Below, one piece after another: positions 48,680 to 59,038 of a stretch of 64,000 nt of DNA; positions within the stretch are counted from its first letter, which is position 1; each line of letters begins with the position of its first letter. A program made the translations under genes and the position numbers. The stretch lies in contig NZ_WVID01000001.1 in the NCBI RefSeq assembly GCF_010091925.1, forward strand, positions 310,001 to 374,000, written 5' to 3'. This DNA comes from Nostoc sp. B(2019) (lineage in GTDB: Bacteria > Cyanobacteriota > Cyanobacteriia > Cyanobacteriales > Nostocaceae). The notes beneath the pieces were generated by a model. That model worked only from the letters and a program-made list of their open reading frames with translations, was not told the DNA's origin and ran no database searches.

Positions 48680-49342
48680 ATGGCTCAACAAAACAATATT
48701 AACTTTGGCATTGCATTTGGTGTTGGAGTTGCTGTCGCTTCTACCCTCTTAGCTAGTCCATCCCAAGCAGCTTCGTTGGTGGGAACACCTAGTCCATCTT
48801 TAAGCCCAACTTTTGGTACTTTAATTAATTTTGATGATAAAGCAACAGGTACTCTAGTTAGTAGCAGCGATTATATTGCTCAAGGTGTTACTTCTATTAC
48901 AGAGTTAGAAGGACTAGGAACTTTTGCCAGATACGATAGTTTCCAAAGCCAACCTAACTATATTGGAACTGGTGCTAGTGGCGAACGCGGTACTGATGCT
49001 AGTTTGGGATGGGATGGTACAATTCAGTTCAAATTTACCAATCTAGTCAATCAGGTAGGAATTGGAATTGCCAATTCACAAGGAGGCCCTGAAATCCTCA
49101 GCATTTATGATAGCAATTATAATTTGCTCGAATCATTTACGGCCCCCGACGGAGAAAACACCTACGCAGGCTTTTCAAGAGCTAGCAGGGATATTAAGTA
49201 CTTTGAAATTAAGGGAGATTTCTTTGCTGTAGATGATTTACAGTTTCAATCTGTCCCTGAACCCTCCACCATCATTGGTACTCTCATCGCACTTGGATTT
49301 AGTGCCGGATTCAAACGTAAACTATATTCCAGACGGGCATAA
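48680..49342 (+). CDS. PEP-CTERM sorting-signal protein
   Basis: 220 residues from ATG 48680 (MAQQNNINFGIAFGV). A signal peptide covers about residues 1-32 (VAVASTLLASPSQAAS). The middle 150 residues form a beta-rich domain (FGTLINFDDKATGTLVSSSD, IQFKFTNLVNQVGIGIANSQ). The C-terminus has the PEP motif VPEPSTI, a hydrophobic helix and a basic tail KRKLYSRRA, which is the PEP-CTERM sorting signal read by an exosortase. No exosortase is encoded in this window. Secreted or surface protein of unknown role. Confidence 0.88.
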   Translation: MAQQNNINFGIAFGVGVAVASTLLASPSQAASLVGTPSPSLSPTFGTLINFDDKATGTLVSSSDYIAQGVTSITELEGLGTFARYDSFQSQPNYIGTGASGERGTDASLGWDGTIQFKFTNLVNQVGIGIANSQGGPEILSIYDSNYNLLESFTAPDGENTYAGFSRASRDIKYFEIKGDFFAVDDLQFQSVPEPSTIIGTLIALGFSAGFKRKLYSRRA

Positions 49343-49474
49343 ACTGCGCTTTTAAATATTATTCTGAGCAAAGGGAAGCATCAAGGATAACTTCGCTTCG
49401 CTCAGAAAGGTAAAAGCTAACAGTGGTGAATGAATATTCATGCCGATTCATGCCGTAAAATTTCTTAGTAATTT

Positions 49475-49504
49475 GTAGGGTGGGCATTACAATGCCCACT
49501 CTAC
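49475..49504. repeat. GTAGGGTGGGCATT palindrome
   Basis: 14-bp stem with one mismatch (GTAGGGTGGGCATT/AATGCCCACTCTAC) around an AC loop. Same family as 19534-19558. Confidence 0.75.
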
Positions 49505-49705
49505 TGTGATCTAAGGCTATAACCTTTATAAATATGTTGCTTCATTGCAAGTCAGAAATTTTATTGCTGACTTTTTATTCTTACTTGCACTCAATTCCAT
49601 AAGTAATTTAATGAGTATTACTTGATGGGCATTGATTAAAAACTATGTCAGGCGATCGCATACTTACCCCATGCCATAAGCCCGATTTTCAAAACAGGTC
49701 TAATG

Positions 49706-49749
49706 AACAGTTATTAGTTATCAGCGTTCACTGATAACTAATAACTGTT
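49706..49749 (-). terminator. 19-bp perfect hairpin after the nucleotidyltransferase fusion gene
   Basis: AACAGTTATTAGTTATCAG pairs perfectly with CTGATAACTAATAACTGTT across a 6-base loop, 5 bp beyond the stop of the minus-strand gene. It is likely a transcription end or mRNA-stabilising structure. Confidence 0.7.
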
Positions 49750-49754
49750 TGAAA

Positions 49755-52283
49755 TTACACTTCAGCGGGGAGATATTCTTGTTGCCTCTCCACAAATGTT
49801 TGAACACGGGCGCGGTAATCTCTGACGGTATCATCTACCCAATCGCGATCGTTGCTATTTGCATACAAGTGTACCAGTGGTTCGCTGGCATCTGGTAGAA
49901 CTAATAACCAACTGTCATCGTAAGGCTGGCAAATTTTCACCCCATCGATTAATTCTAGGTTTTGGGCTGGGTGAGTTTCGACCAAGTAACGCATCAGTGC
50001 GCCTTTAGCTGTCCAGGGGCAACGTACCGTATAACTTTTGTGAATTACACGAGGCAATTCTGAGCGAACAGTAGCGAGCGATCGCTCTTGAATGGTCAGC
50101 ATCTCAATCAGTTTAGCAATGCAGAACATCGAATCAAATCCCGGATGCAGTTGCGGAAAAATAAAACCAACGTCTCCACTGCCTCCTATTACCACATTCG
50201 GATTTTTCTGACAAGCTTCCATTAATGCTGCGGGATTGGCTTTAGTGCGAATCACCTTACCATCGTGGCGACGGGCGACTTGTTCCACAGCACTAGAAGC
50301 ATGAACTGGTACAACTACCGTTCCCCTGGGGTGAGCCGTTAACATCATATCTACCATCAGCGCTGTTAACATTTCCCCACGAATCAGGCTTCCCGATTCA
50401 TCAACTAAAATTAGTTGTTCCCCATTAGCTGTTACTTGGACGCCGAAGTTAGCTTTTAACGCCTCGACTACATGACCCAACTGAGTTAGCAAGGCTTCGC
50501 GGTCAGTTGTGGTTACAGCATTTTTATTCAGGCTGGCATTTAGCACCACCGCATCAGCGCCAAATTTATCTAACATTTGGGGTAAAACTGCGCCAGATAC
50601 GGCATAAACATAGTCGATCACCACTTTGGCGCGACTGTTGCACAGAGTAGCAACATGTAATAGTTTCTCAAACGCAGTGCAGTAACGGTCGATGACTTGG
50701 CTAGGGTATGCCACATCGCCAATTTCATGAATTAGCGCCCGCCGCATATCTTCCTTAAAGTAAGCCCCCTCAATTTTCTTTTCCAGGGCTTTAGAGATAT
50801 TAATCCCCTTGGCATCCATAAATTCAATGAGGATGTAGTCAGGGCGATCGGGGTGTACCCGCACATGAATACCGCCATTAACGGACATTGTGGGTATAAC
50901 TGTACGAGCTATGGGGATGGCTGTAGCATCGAGGTTTTGAATGTCAACACCTACTGACATCAAACCAGCAATTAGCGATCGCGTCACCATGCGAGAAATA
51001 TTACGCTGATCACGAGAAACTGTTACCTTAGAGCCGGGTTTTAAAGTCGAACCATAAGCCGCTCCTAACTTGACGGCAAATTCTGGGGTGATGTCGATAT
51101 TAGCTAATCCTTGCACACCACGTTGCCCAAATAAATTTCTTTGAGCGATGTTACCCCAAATCAAGTTAATGTTTAAAATCGCACCTGACTCGATTTTCTT
51201 ACTGGGCCAAACACGCACACCAGGACTAATTTGAGCTTCTTCCCCCACCGTAGAAAGCGAACCCACTACAGCAGCTTCTAATACCTGAGCGCGGCGGTCT
51301 ACACGAGTTCCACGAGAAATCACGCAGGCGCTTAGATGTGCTTCATCCCCAATAATTGCCCCATTCCACACAATAGGACGCTTGAGATTGGCATCAGCAC
51401 CAATAGTGACGTTATCCCCAATGATAGTTCCGTCTTCAATCTGTACTCTTGCCCCAATGCGGCAATTGTCGCCAATCACTGCTGGAGTTTCAATAATTGC
51501 TGTTGGGTCAATAAAGGTATTTTGACCTACCCACAACCCAGCCGAAACTTCTTTGTAGGCAAAATCAAGTTTTACTTTCCTCGCTAATGCATCATACTGA
51601 GCTTCGCGATAAGCATCTAAATGACCAACATCGCACCAGTAACCTTCAGCAATGTAACCATACATTGGCTCATCTTTAGCTAAAAGCAAGGGGAATAAGT
51701 CTTTAGAAAAGTCGGATTCAGTGTTTGCTGGCAGATATTCCAAAACTTCTGGCTCAAGAATATAAGTGCCAGTGTTGACTGTATCGGAAAAAATTTCACT
51801 CGTAGAGGGTTTTTCTAAAAATCGCCGAATTCGGCTTTGCTCATCGGTAATTACCACCCCAAACTCAATTGGGTTAGGAACCCTAGTTAAAATCAAAGTT
51901 GCTTTTGACTGCTTTTGTTTATGAAATTCAATTGCCGCTGTGAGGTCAAAATCTGTTATGCTATCGCCGCTAATTACTAAAAAAGTTTCATCAAGGAGTT
52001 CGGCAATATTTTTCACACAGCCTGCTGTGCCAAGAGGTTGGTCTTCTTCCACGGCGTAGGTCATCTGTACGCCAAAATCACCACCATCTTGGAAGTAGTC
52101 TCGCAGGACATCAGGTAAATAATGTAATGTCGCAATTACTTCTGTAATTTGATGTCGTTTGAGAAGATTGATAATGTGTTCGGCAATTGGTCGATTTAAG
52201 ATAGGCACCATCGGTTTAGGCAGGTCGCAAGTTAACGGGCGAAGCCGCGTTCCCGAACCGCCTGCCATCAGTACTGCACGCAT
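49755..52283 (-). CDS. Sugar-1-phosphate nucleotidyltransferase fused to a phosphohexomutase-like domain
   Basis: 842 residues. Residues 1-235: nucleotidyltransferase with [16 protein letters not shown] and [10 protein letters not shown], and the [20 protein letters not shown] region. Residues about 250-370: left-handed beta-helix hexapeptide repeats ([20 protein letters not shown]). Residues about 385-842: alpha-D-phosphohexomutase fold, with GYSTL-like start [20 protein letters not shown], metal-loop-like [10 protein letters not shown] and sugar-loop GGSGDVGF. The phosphoserine loop of active mutases (TASHNP) is absent; the equivalent place near residue 470 reads [11 protein letters not shown]. 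This fusion is widespread in cyanobacteria as 'mannose-1-phosphate guanyltransferase'. It would make GDP-mannose or a similar donor for glycan synthesis; the mutase part is probably not catalytic. Confidence 0.9.
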   Translation of the reverse strand: MRAVLMAGGSGTRLRPLTCDLPKPMVPILNRPIAEHIINLLKRHQITEVIATLHYLPDVLRDYFQDGGDFGVQMTYAVEEDQPLGTAGCVKNIAELLDETFLVISGDSITDFDLTAAIEFHKQKQSKATLILTRVPNPIEFGVVITDEQSRIRRFLEKPSTSEIFSDTVNTGTYILEPEVLEYLPANTESDFSKDLFPLLLAKDEPMYGYIAEGYWCDVGHLDAYREAQYDALARKVKLDFAYKEVSAGLWVGQNTFIDPTAIIETPAVIGDNCRIGARVQIEDGTIIGDNVTIGADANLKRPIVWNGAIIGDEAHLSACVISRGTRVDRRAQVLEAAVVGSLSTVGEEAQISPGVRVWPSKKIESGAILNINLIWGNIAQRNLFGQRGVQGLANIDITPEFAVKLGAAYGSTLKPGSKVTVSRDQRNISRMVTRSLIAGLMSVGVDIQNLDATAIPIARTVIPTMSVNGGIHVRVHPDRPDYILIEFMDAKGINISKALEKKIEGAYFKEDMRRALIHEIGDVAYPSQVIDRYCTAFEKLLHVATLCNSRAKVVIDYVYAVSGAVLPQMLDKFGADAVVLNASLNKNAVTTTDREALLTQLGHVVEALKANFGVQVTANGEQLILVDESGSLIRGEMLTALMVDMMLTAHPRGTVVVPVHASSAVEQVARRHDGKVIRTKANPAALMEACQKNPNVVIGGSGDVGFIFPQLHPGFDSMFCIAKLIEMLTIQERSLATVRSELPRVIHKSYTVRCPWTAKGALMRYLVETHPAQNLELIDGVKICQPYDDSWLLVLPDASEPLVHLYANSNDRDWVDDTVRDYRARVQTFVERQQEYLPAEV

Positions 52284-52374
52284 AAATCCTCCTTAACTAT
52301 TTGCAGCATTCCCTGCGTCAAGACCCGTAAGATACGTTTCTTTGTTCGGCGTTGCTGAATCAAAGTATGATTTG

Positions 52375-52560
52375 TCCTTCTGTTCGCGCAGCGTTCCCGC
52401 AGGGTGCGTAACTTTGGCGGAGCCTCTCGCAGAGAAGTGAAAACAAGAATCTCACCAGATGCTTCTCTATGAGACGCTGCGCGTAGCTCGCTTCCCCCTA
52501 GGGGTACGTTCTGCTTCTCTACGAGAAGCTCTGCCAACGCTGCACTCAAGATGACAAATT
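52375..52560. repeat. Dispersed cyanobacterial intergenic repeats
   Basis: Contains TTCGCGCAGCGTTCCCGCAGG and, in several forms, GCTTCTCTACGAGAAGC and TTCCCCCTAGGGGTACG, all of the type scattered through Nostoc intergenic DNA. Confidence 0.65.
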
Positions 52561-53240
52561 TCATTTCACACCCCAATTCAGTAACGCCTGTTCTTCTTTC
52601 TTTAGTCTCCTATGGATCTTCATATTTGAGGAACTTCCGCAAGATGCATCTGATGAGGAATAAGTATATCTACTTATCAAAATTACCTGTTTGTCCAAAT
52701 GAAATCAATAAACAGAATTGCCTGTGAGTAAAGAATATTTCTGGTGCTCAGAAATTACTTACTGTAGCTCCCAGAAACATTGAAGCCAAAGTAGATTATC
52801 TCAAACCATCGGATTTTTCTTTATTGAAATCTTATTTTTATACCGCCCATAATCATCAAGTCAGAGTAGTTTGATTCAAAAGATCTGCTATATCTTTATT
52901 TTCTAGTAAGTAATCAGGAAAAAATAGGGAAGACTGGGAGAAAGTAGTTTTGTGTTTTAGTAAGAGGTGTCTTTATCACATTAATTGCCGAACTACAGAG
53001 ATAACATTGCGTTTCTTTTACTGAGTATTGAATTTTGCTCAGACAAAAGCTTACACACTCAGTTGACGGGGAATTTTTCAATGCCCATAAGACTGAATGC
53101 TACGTGTTTTCAGCCGTCAGTTTACACTTAAGACACTATTGAGCAATACAAGATGTGGTTTCAAAATAGTGGACAAATCGAATCTTTACTGTAGAATCAA
53201 AACCAACTTCAAACCTTGACAATTATGTATTTATTTTTTT

Positions 53241-53246
53241 GGAGGT
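53241..53246 (+). promoter_or_regulatory. Shine-Dalgarno site deciding the murA start
   Basis: GGAGGT, a perfect anti-SD match, with its 3' end 6 bases before ATT at 53253. No ATG, GTG or TTG codon lies in frame at a usable distance; the nearest is TTG at 53313. Confidence 0.7.
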
Positions 53247-53252
53247 AGGTTT

Positions 53253-54632
53253 ATTAATCCTTCTAGCAGCTTACCAGATGCCAAATTTACTCCAGAAGCA
53301 GACTCCTCAGTCTTGCAAATTTGGGGTGGGCATCCTTTGCGAGGTCACGTAAAAATTAGTGGAGCAAAAAATTCAGCACTGGTGATCATGGCTGGAACTT
53401 TGCTATGTTCAGGAGATTGTCGCATCCGCAATGTTCCCTTATTAGCTGATGTAGATCGGATGGGGCAGGTTTTATCAGCTTTGGGTATTCGCTTAACACG
53501 ACACGGCGATATCTTAGATATTAATGCCAGCGAAATTACAACATCAAAAGCTCCTTACGAACTAGTCACCCAATTGCGGGCAAGTTTTTTCGCCATTGGG
53601 CCGATTCTTGCACGATTAGGAGTAGCGCAGATGCCTTTACCAGGCGGTTGTGCAATTGGGGCCAGACCAGTTGATTTGCATGTCCGGGGGCTGCAAGCAA
53701 TGGGGGCCGAAGTCCAGATTGAACATGGTATTTGTAATGCCTATGTTCCTGGTAGCAGTGGTAGGTTAAAAGGAGCCAAGATTTATCTGGACACTCCCAG
53801 CGTGGGAGCTACAGAGACTTTGATGATGGCGGCTACTTTAGCAGATGGCGAAACGATCATCGAAAATGCCGCACGAGAACCAGAGGTAGTCGATCTGGCG
53901 AATTTCTGTAATGCGATGGGAGCAAAAATTCAGGGTGCAGGGACAAGTACGATTACAATTGTTGGCGTCCCCAAGTTGCATTCTGTAGAGTACACAATTA
54001 TTCCCGATCGCATTGAAATCGGAACATTTTTGGTTGCTGGTGCTATCACTCGCTCAGAACTTACCCTGTCGCCAGTGCTACCTGATCATTTGATTCCCGT
54101 AATTGCCAAGCTGCGGGAAATTGGAGTGACAATACTTGAGGAATCGCCTAACTGTTTACGCATCTTGCCTGCGGAAACTTTCAAAGCAACCGACATTGAA
54201 ACCTTACCCCATCCAGGCTTTCCCACAGATATGCAAGCACCGTTTATGGCTTTGCTGACATTAGCTGAAGGTGACAGCCTAATTAACGAATCTGTATTTG
54301 AAAACCGCTTGCGTCATGCCTCAGAGTTAAATCGTTTAGGGGCAGATATTCGCGTTAAAGGCAATGCAGCCTTTGTTCGGGGAGTGCCAATGTTGTCTGG
54401 TGCGCCAGTATTGGGCACAGATTTGCGGGCATCAGCAGCGTTAGTCTTAGCAGGACTAGCAGCCGAAGGACAAACAACAATTCAGGGATTGCACCACCTT
54501 GATCGCGGCTATGATCGATTCGATATGAAGTTGCAGCAGTTGGGAGCTAGAATCTTACGCGTGGGAGATGTACCAGCCGATGCAGAATTAGCTACCAGTA
54601 GCAGTACTCCCCCAGCATCGATTTCGACTTAG
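53253..54632 (+). CDS. murA: UDP-N-acetylglucosamine 1-carboxyvinyltransferase
   Basis: First committed step of peptidoglycan precursor synthesis: adds enolpyruvate to UDP-GlcNAc. The family match runs from [25 protein letters not shown], and the catalytic Cys is in [13 protein letters not shown]. Later motifs are [38 protein letters not shown] and [17 protein letters not shown]. The start is unusual. The frame is open back to a stop at 53217, and a consensus GGAGGT at 53241 is 6 bases from an in-frame ATT at 53253, giving (M)[19 protein letters not shown]. The alternative TTG at 53313 has no ribosome site but would still keep the enzyme core. I prefer the ATT, giving 459 residues. Protein identity is certain; the start is inferred. 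Confidence 0.93.
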   Translation: MNPSSSLPDAKFTPEADSSVLQIWGGHPLRGHVKISGAKNSALVIMAGTLLCSGDCRIRNVPLLADVDRMGQVLSALGIRLTRHGDILDINASEITTSKAPYELVTQLRASFFAIGPILARLGVAQMPLPGGCAIGARPVDLHVRGLQAMGAEVQIEHGICNAYVPGSSGRLKGAKIYLDTPSVGATETLMMAATLADGETIIENAAREPEVVDLANFCNAMGAKIQGAGTSTITIVGVPKLHSVEYTIIPDRIEIGTFLVAGAITRSELTLSPVLPDHLIPVIAKLREIGVTILEESPNCLRILPAETFKATDIETLPHPGFPTDMQAPFMALLTLAEGDSLINESVFENRLRHASELNRLGADIRVKGNAAFVRGVPMLSGAPVLGTDLRASAALVLAGLAAEGQTTIQGLHHLDRGYDRFDMKLQQLGARILRVGDVPADAELATSSSTPPASIST

Positions 54633-54660
54633 TAGTTAGGTGGGCAATGCCCACCCTACT
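54631..54660. repeat. GGTGGGC-AAT-GCCCACC palindrome after murA
   Basis: Hairpin of the GTAGGGTGGGC family beginning on the last base pairs of murA; it may end the transcript. Confidence 0.7.
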
Positions 54661-54740
54661 TAAATCGCTATACTAGCTGTGGGAGGCTGTTTAGATAAAC
54701 AGCCAGATTCCACAGTTGCGTTTTTATGGCTTGCTGCACC

Positions 54741-55616
54741 ATGTCCTTTTTTAAAACTCCGCTGATTGGCTTAAAAGCTGACTCATTTCGTCACCCATTA
54801 GATCTGGAAGCTACCAAAACTCTCAAGCAGATACCAGGCATAGACATGATGGTACGAAACTGGCTTGGGCCAATGGCAGAGCAGGTTTTTTATGTGGAAA
54901 ATATTGCCTCTAGCGTTTTGGTAGGTGAAAAACAACTGCCGGATTTACACAAGCTGTTGTTAGACGCCTGTAAAATCCTGGATATAGAGCCTCCCCAGTT
55001 GTACGTCCGGCAACATCCGGCTCCCAACGCTTACACTTTTGCTGTTAGGGGTAAGCAGCCTTTTATTGTGCTGCACACCTCGTTGATTGATATTCTGACA
55101 CCAGAAGAAATACAGGCAGTAATTGCCCATGAATTGGGGCATCTCAAATGTGACCACAGTGTTTACTTGACGCCTGTAAATTTATTAATATTAGCGGCAG
55201 CAGTTGTGCCCAATGTTGGAACCTTCCTGGCTCAAGCGATACAGGCACAACTTTTAGAATGGGTACGTTGCGCTGAGTTTACCTGCGATCGCGCCGCTTT
55301 ATTAGCAACCCAAGACCCCAAAGTTGTCATGTCAGTGTTGATGAAGTTGGCTGGTGGCTCCCCAATTTTGGCTCCACAACTTAATCTCGATGCTTTTGTT
55401 GCCCAAGCTCGCGCTTACGATGATATAAGTAAGACTGAACTAGGTGAAATGGTCAAAGCCGCTCGCACAGCCCAATTAACCCATCCAGTACCAGTACTGC
55501 GGGCGCGAGAAATTGACCGCTGGGCCAGCAGCACAGAATATCAATCTTTATTGCAAGGTCAAGGAACAAAGTATACAGATGAAATCTCACCCAAGGGCGG
55601 GTGGCGCAACTGGTAG
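54741..55616 (+). CDS. M48-family zinc metalloprotease
   Basis: 291 residues from ATG 54741 (MSFFKTPLIGLKADSF); a Met five codons earlier is possible. The zinc-binding HELGH is residues 130-134 (QAVIAHELGHLKCDH) and the third ligand region is AEFTCDRAA (near residue 185). Hydrophobic segments flank the site (VNLLILAAAVVPNVGTFL), so it is probably membrane-attached. The M48/HtpX/Ste24 group degrades misfolded membrane proteins. Convergent with the following glycosyltransferase gene; a shared hairpin lies between. Confidence 0.9.
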   Translation: MSFFKTPLIGLKADSFRHPLDLEATKTLKQIPGIDMMVRNWLGPMAEQVFYVENIASSVLVGEKQLPDLHKLLLDACKILDIEPPQLYVRQHPAPNAYTFAVRGKQPFIVLHTSLIDILTPEEIQAVIAHELGHLKCDHSVYLTPVNLLILAAAVVPNVGTFLAQAIQAQLLEWVRCAEFTCDRAALLATQDPKVVMSVLMKLAGGSPILAPQLNLDAFVAQARAYDDISKTELGEMVKAARTAQLTHPVPVLRAREIDRWASSTEYQSLLQGQGTKYTDEISPKGGWRNW

Positions 55617-55635
55617 ACTTACTAGAACTTTGCTT

Positions 55636-55665
55636 GTAGGGTGGGCATTACAATGCTCACCCTAC
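55636..55665. terminator. GTAGGGTGGGCATT hairpin at the convergent gene ends
   Basis: 14-bp stem (one mismatch) GTAGGGTGGGCATT/AATGCTCACCCTAC with an AC loop. It lies between the M48 gene and the minus-strand glycosyltransferase, overlapping the stop codon of the latter (55662-55664). Confidence 0.65.
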
Positions 55666-56816
55666 TTAGCCTTATCGGAGGCGTATTGAGACAACAGTTG
55701 AGCGATTTGCTGATTAATAGTTGTCACATCAAAACGCTGACTAGCGATCGCCTGAGAATTCTTAGCTATAGTTGCAGTTGTTTCTACCTCTTGAAGACAG
55801 GTAGTAATCACTTGTGCAAGTTCCTGGGGTTTTCCTGGCGTCACTAGAAAACCATTGATCCCATGCTCTACTAACTCTATTGCACCCCCAGCTTTTGCTG
55901 CTACCACAGGTCGTCCGCATAGCATCGCCTCAACAATCACTCTACCAAATGGTTCTGGGGAAGTGGAGGTATGTGCTACCACTTCACAAGCAGCCATTAA
56001 CTGGGGAATATCTGAACGAAATCCTAAAAATTTAACACGGTTTTCTAACCCCATTTCAGCAACTTGTTGATGTAACTGTTGCACATAATCTTGTTCGCCA
56101 AATAGTGCATCACCAACTAAAAGTGCTGTCACCTGTGGCGGACATTTAGCAAGTGCAGTAATTAAAATATGCTGCCCTTTCCAAGGTGCAAGACGGCTAA
56201 AGTGTCCGACTACAAATTGCCCTTCTAGTCCTAACTTTTGTTTTAATTGTTTGATATCAGATTCGCTAGTTTGATAGATTTTTGGTTCAAAGCCGTTATA
56301 AACAACTTTGATGATATCTGGGTTTCCTCCCGCCTGCACAAAAGCCGTTTTACTGGCTTGGGAATTAGCAATTACTAATGATGCAAAACGATTAGCAAGG
56401 TTTATCGCAATACGAAGGTTCGTTTGACTGAAATGTTCTTGAGAAAGAATATCATGCAAATGATAGACCAGAGGGCGACGGCTGAATAAACTAGCTAATG
56501 CTCCAACAACTAATGCTTTTTGGGTGTTGGCATAAATTAAATCGTATTTACTAGCTCTTTTTACTACTTTACTAATCAGCGGAATAATTTGCCCTAGACT
56601 TCTTAATCCTTGAGTCAAACTGCTTTCTTTACGAACTTTAATTGTTTGCGTGGCTAGAACTTCTACCGGGATATTATTTTGCTGGAGTAAATTTTTAAAT
56701 GGGCCATCTGCAAATAGTCCCACAAGAGCGCGATCGCGATATGATTTAGCAATATCTATTAAACATAATTCTGCACCACCTGGTTTACCACTTTGGTCTA
56801 AAAAAAGAATTTTCAT
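55662..56816 (-). CDS. GT4-family glycosyltransferase
   Basis: 384 residues. GT-B retaining enzyme: ILFLDQSGKPGGAELCLIDI at the N-terminus, LVYHLHDILSQEHFSQ, then VVGHFSRLAPWKGQHILITA (nucleotide-sugar binding start), VKFLGFRSDIPQLMAACEVV and the E-x7-E motif PEPFGRVIVEAMLCGRP. Downstream of another GT4 gene on the same strand (65 bp gap), so the two form an operon. They may act on the same surface glycan as the 37-48 kb genes. Confidence 0.92.
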   Translation of the reverse strand: MKILFLDQSGKPGGAELCLIDIAKSYRDRALVGLFADGPFKNLLQQNNIPVEVLATQTIKVRKESSLTQGLRSLGQIIPLISKVVKRASKYDLIYANTQKALVVGALASLFSRRPLVYHLHDILSQEHFSQTNLRIAINLANRFASLVIANSQASKTAFVQAGGNPDIIKVVYNGFEPKIYQTSESDIKQLKQKLGLEGQFVVGHFSRLAPWKGQHILITALAKCPPQVTALLVGDALFGEQDYVQQLHQQVAEMGLENRVKFLGFRSDIPQLMAACEVVAHTSTSPEPFGRVIVEAMLCGRPVVAAKAGGAIELVEHGINGFLVTPGKPQELAQVITTCLQEVETTATIAKNSQAIASQRFDVTTINQQIAQLLSQYASDKAK

Positions 56817-56881
56817 ATAATCTCCTTGTAATACCCCATCCTCAAATTCCTGTCTATAAGGAGTAGTTAAATTAAATTTCT

Positions 56882-58066
56882 TTAAGCTAATAGAATATTC
56901 CGTACTTGCTGAGCAATTTTATTCCAGTCGTAGTGTGTAGTGGCGTACTGACGACAAGCTTCTCGTGAAGGCATGGGTATGTTTCCCAAAAATACATCTT
57001 CTAGTTTTTCAGTAATACTTGAAGCTTCGATAGAAGTAGTAATTAAATTGGGTGAAAAGGCTTCTAAAATTTCCGGCATTCCACCAACTGGAGTACACAT
57101 AACTGGAGTACCACAGGCTAAAGATTCGACTATTGCTAATCCAAATCCTTCAAAAGATTGACTGGGCATGACGGTTAAATCAGCAGCTTGGTAAGCTATA
57201 GGTAACTGTTCATCAGGTATAAAACCTAAAAACTTAACGTTGTCATCTAGCCCCAATTCTGTTGCTTGTTGTTGTAGTGTAGCTTGTATGTGACCACGAC
57301 CCGCGATCGCCAGCCAAATATCTGGAATTTTCGGTTTAATTGTCGCCACAGCTTGCAATAATTTATCAAGCCCGACTCGATGTACTAAACGACGGGATGT
57401 AAATAAAATACGGCGATTAGTGGGCCAGCCTAACTTTGTTCGAGCCTCTTGAGGTGATAAGTTTGTTTGGAATTTGGTAATATCCACTCCACCGGGGATA
57501 ACATGAATTTTACTCCACGGAATTTGATATTGTTGATGTAGAATATTGCCAAATGCTTTGCTAAGAACAATAAAGCGATCGCAGCGGTTATAAGTGCTTT
57601 GTTCTATCAGCCAATGCTTAAGAAAAATACTCAATTTTTTATTCACAACCTCCTGCTGACTCTCCGAAGCCCAAGGGCCATGAAAGTTAAAAGTAATTGG
57701 TACTCCCTTCGGTAAAATATCTAAAATAGGAAAACTGTATAATGCAAAATGCAGATTTATAGCATCTGGTTTGCTAACTCTAGTTTTCTTGAAGTTCGTG
57801 CGAATTGACCATAGCCTTTGCCAAATGGCACTATCTGGAGAAGCCAAGTTAGTTAGCTTAATTGGCAAATTTTCTTTACCTTCTGGTAGACCAACTCCAC
57901 ATAATTCAACCTGGTCTTGATTTGCTGCTAATTTATGAGTTAGTTCATAAATATATCTTTCTAAACCTCCGGGTGTTTTGGGAAACCATCCTAATCCCAG
58001 AGTAAGAATTGACGCAGATGTTGAATCAAAATTTCCTTTGTTACTTTTCAAAAATGTTTCTCCCAT
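56882..58066 (-). CDS. GT4-family glycosyltransferase
   Basis: 394 residues. GT-B: LTLGLGWFPKTPGGLERYIY at the N-terminus, ITFNFHGPWASESQQEVVNK, SKIHVIPGGVDITKFQ, ILFTSRRLVHRVGLDKLLQA and E-x7-E in PSQSFEGFGLAIVESLACGT. Complete. The N-terminal 20 residues (GETFLKSNKGNFDSTSAS) may be dispensable; a later Met is absent, so the ATG at 58066 is kept. First gene of a two-gene minus-strand operon preceded by nearly 1 kb of AT-rich DNA. Confidence 0.92.
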   Translation of the reverse strand: MGETFLKSNKGNFDSTSASILTLGLGWFPKTPGGLERYIYELTHKLAANQDQVELCGVGLPEGKENLPIKLTNLASPDSAIWQRLWSIRTNFKKTRVSKPDAINLHFALYSFPILDILPKGVPITFNFHGPWASESQQEVVNKKLSIFLKHWLIEQSTYNRCDRFIVLSKAFGNILHQQYQIPWSKIHVIPGGVDITKFQTNLSPQEARTKLGWPTNRRILFTSRRLVHRVGLDKLLQAVATIKPKIPDIWLAIAGRGHIQATLQQQATELGLDDNVKFLGFIPDEQLPIAYQAADLTVMPSQSFEGFGLAIVESLACGTPVMCTPVGGMPEILEAFSPNLITTSIEASSITEKLEDVFLGNIPMPSREACRQYATTHYDWNKIAQQVRNILLA

Positions 58067-59038
58067 AATGTATTGAGCATGATTATATTAATCACGCCAA
58101 GCTCATCTGCCTTTTTTGACTACAGCAGCAAATTGATGATGCTAGTACTTATATCCTGCCATTCTATGCATTATCCGCACTTTTCAAGTAATCTTACATA
58201 CAAATTTGACTTTGATTTCTGAACATCTAAAAATTTAACTTATTAAAGTTAACATTTACGCATACATTATAAATAAGAGTTTTTTAAATAACACCAATTT
58301 ATAAACTATTTATATCTTTCTGTCAATGAGTAAGTTGAAACGCATATTTTGTTAACTAAATAACACTAGCGATCATCTATATGATACTTGCAGGATAATT
58401 ATATATCTAAGTTTTTCACATTGCTGCTAGGCATTCATCCTATAAAAAACAACCATAATGATGAAAACTCTATCTGAATAAAACTAACTGGATTACAATT
58501 AAATTTGTATTAGTTTTTACTTGTTATAGTATTAAAAAGTAAAGATTAATACATTAAATTAACTTGGCTAAAACTATTAATTTAAATTTGAAAAGTTGGT
58601 GTGATTTTCATAAAGCTTTAGTAAAAGCTAAATCATTAATATCAATTGTTTGTTATTTATATATATGTACTGCTAAACGGAAAAACAGTAATTAAGTATC
58701 AATTGTTTTCCTAGCTTAGATAGTTTTAAGTAAAGACAAGCAAATAAATATAACAGCACAAAATAGTCAAAATTCTCTACCTCAACGTCGATATTATCAG
58801 GGTTTTGAGTGTTAAAAATTGATATTTATTTGCAGCGTTATACTTAATAATCTACATCGTCAGTCTAGATACATCTAAAAATGCAGGTATAGCAGAATAC
58901 GATACATTCAATTTGTGATATTTAGCTGTTAATTACGACCTGTGTATTGTGATGTATGTACAGTCAATCAGAACTATGTTTTTTTTGGAATTCCAGAAAG
59001 AATGAGCATTTAAAAAGAATTACAAGCTTAGGAATTTT
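58067..59038. other. AT-rich divergent region
   Basis: No open frame of protein character. It must carry promoters for the GT4 pair (minus) and the propeller protein (plus). No repeat or clear binding site is recognised. Confidence 0.5.

Larger units (their letters stand above)
49343..49754. other. Convergent intergenic region
   Basis: Contains a member of the GTAGGGTGGGC palindrome family at 49475-49504 and a strong hairpin at 49706-49749. No gene is visible. Confidence 0.55.
52284..53252. other. Intergenic region upstream of murA
   Basis: Dispersed repeats occupy 52375-52560. An open frame at 52268-52576 lies in them and is not accepted. The rest (52600-53250) has no gene; it ends with the ribosome site GGAGGT at 53241. 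Confidence 0.6.

Noticed and set aside
52268-52576. 102-codon minus-strand frame upstream of the nucleotidyltransferase fusion
   Set aside because: It consists of dispersed intergenic repeats and overlaps the start of the real gene.
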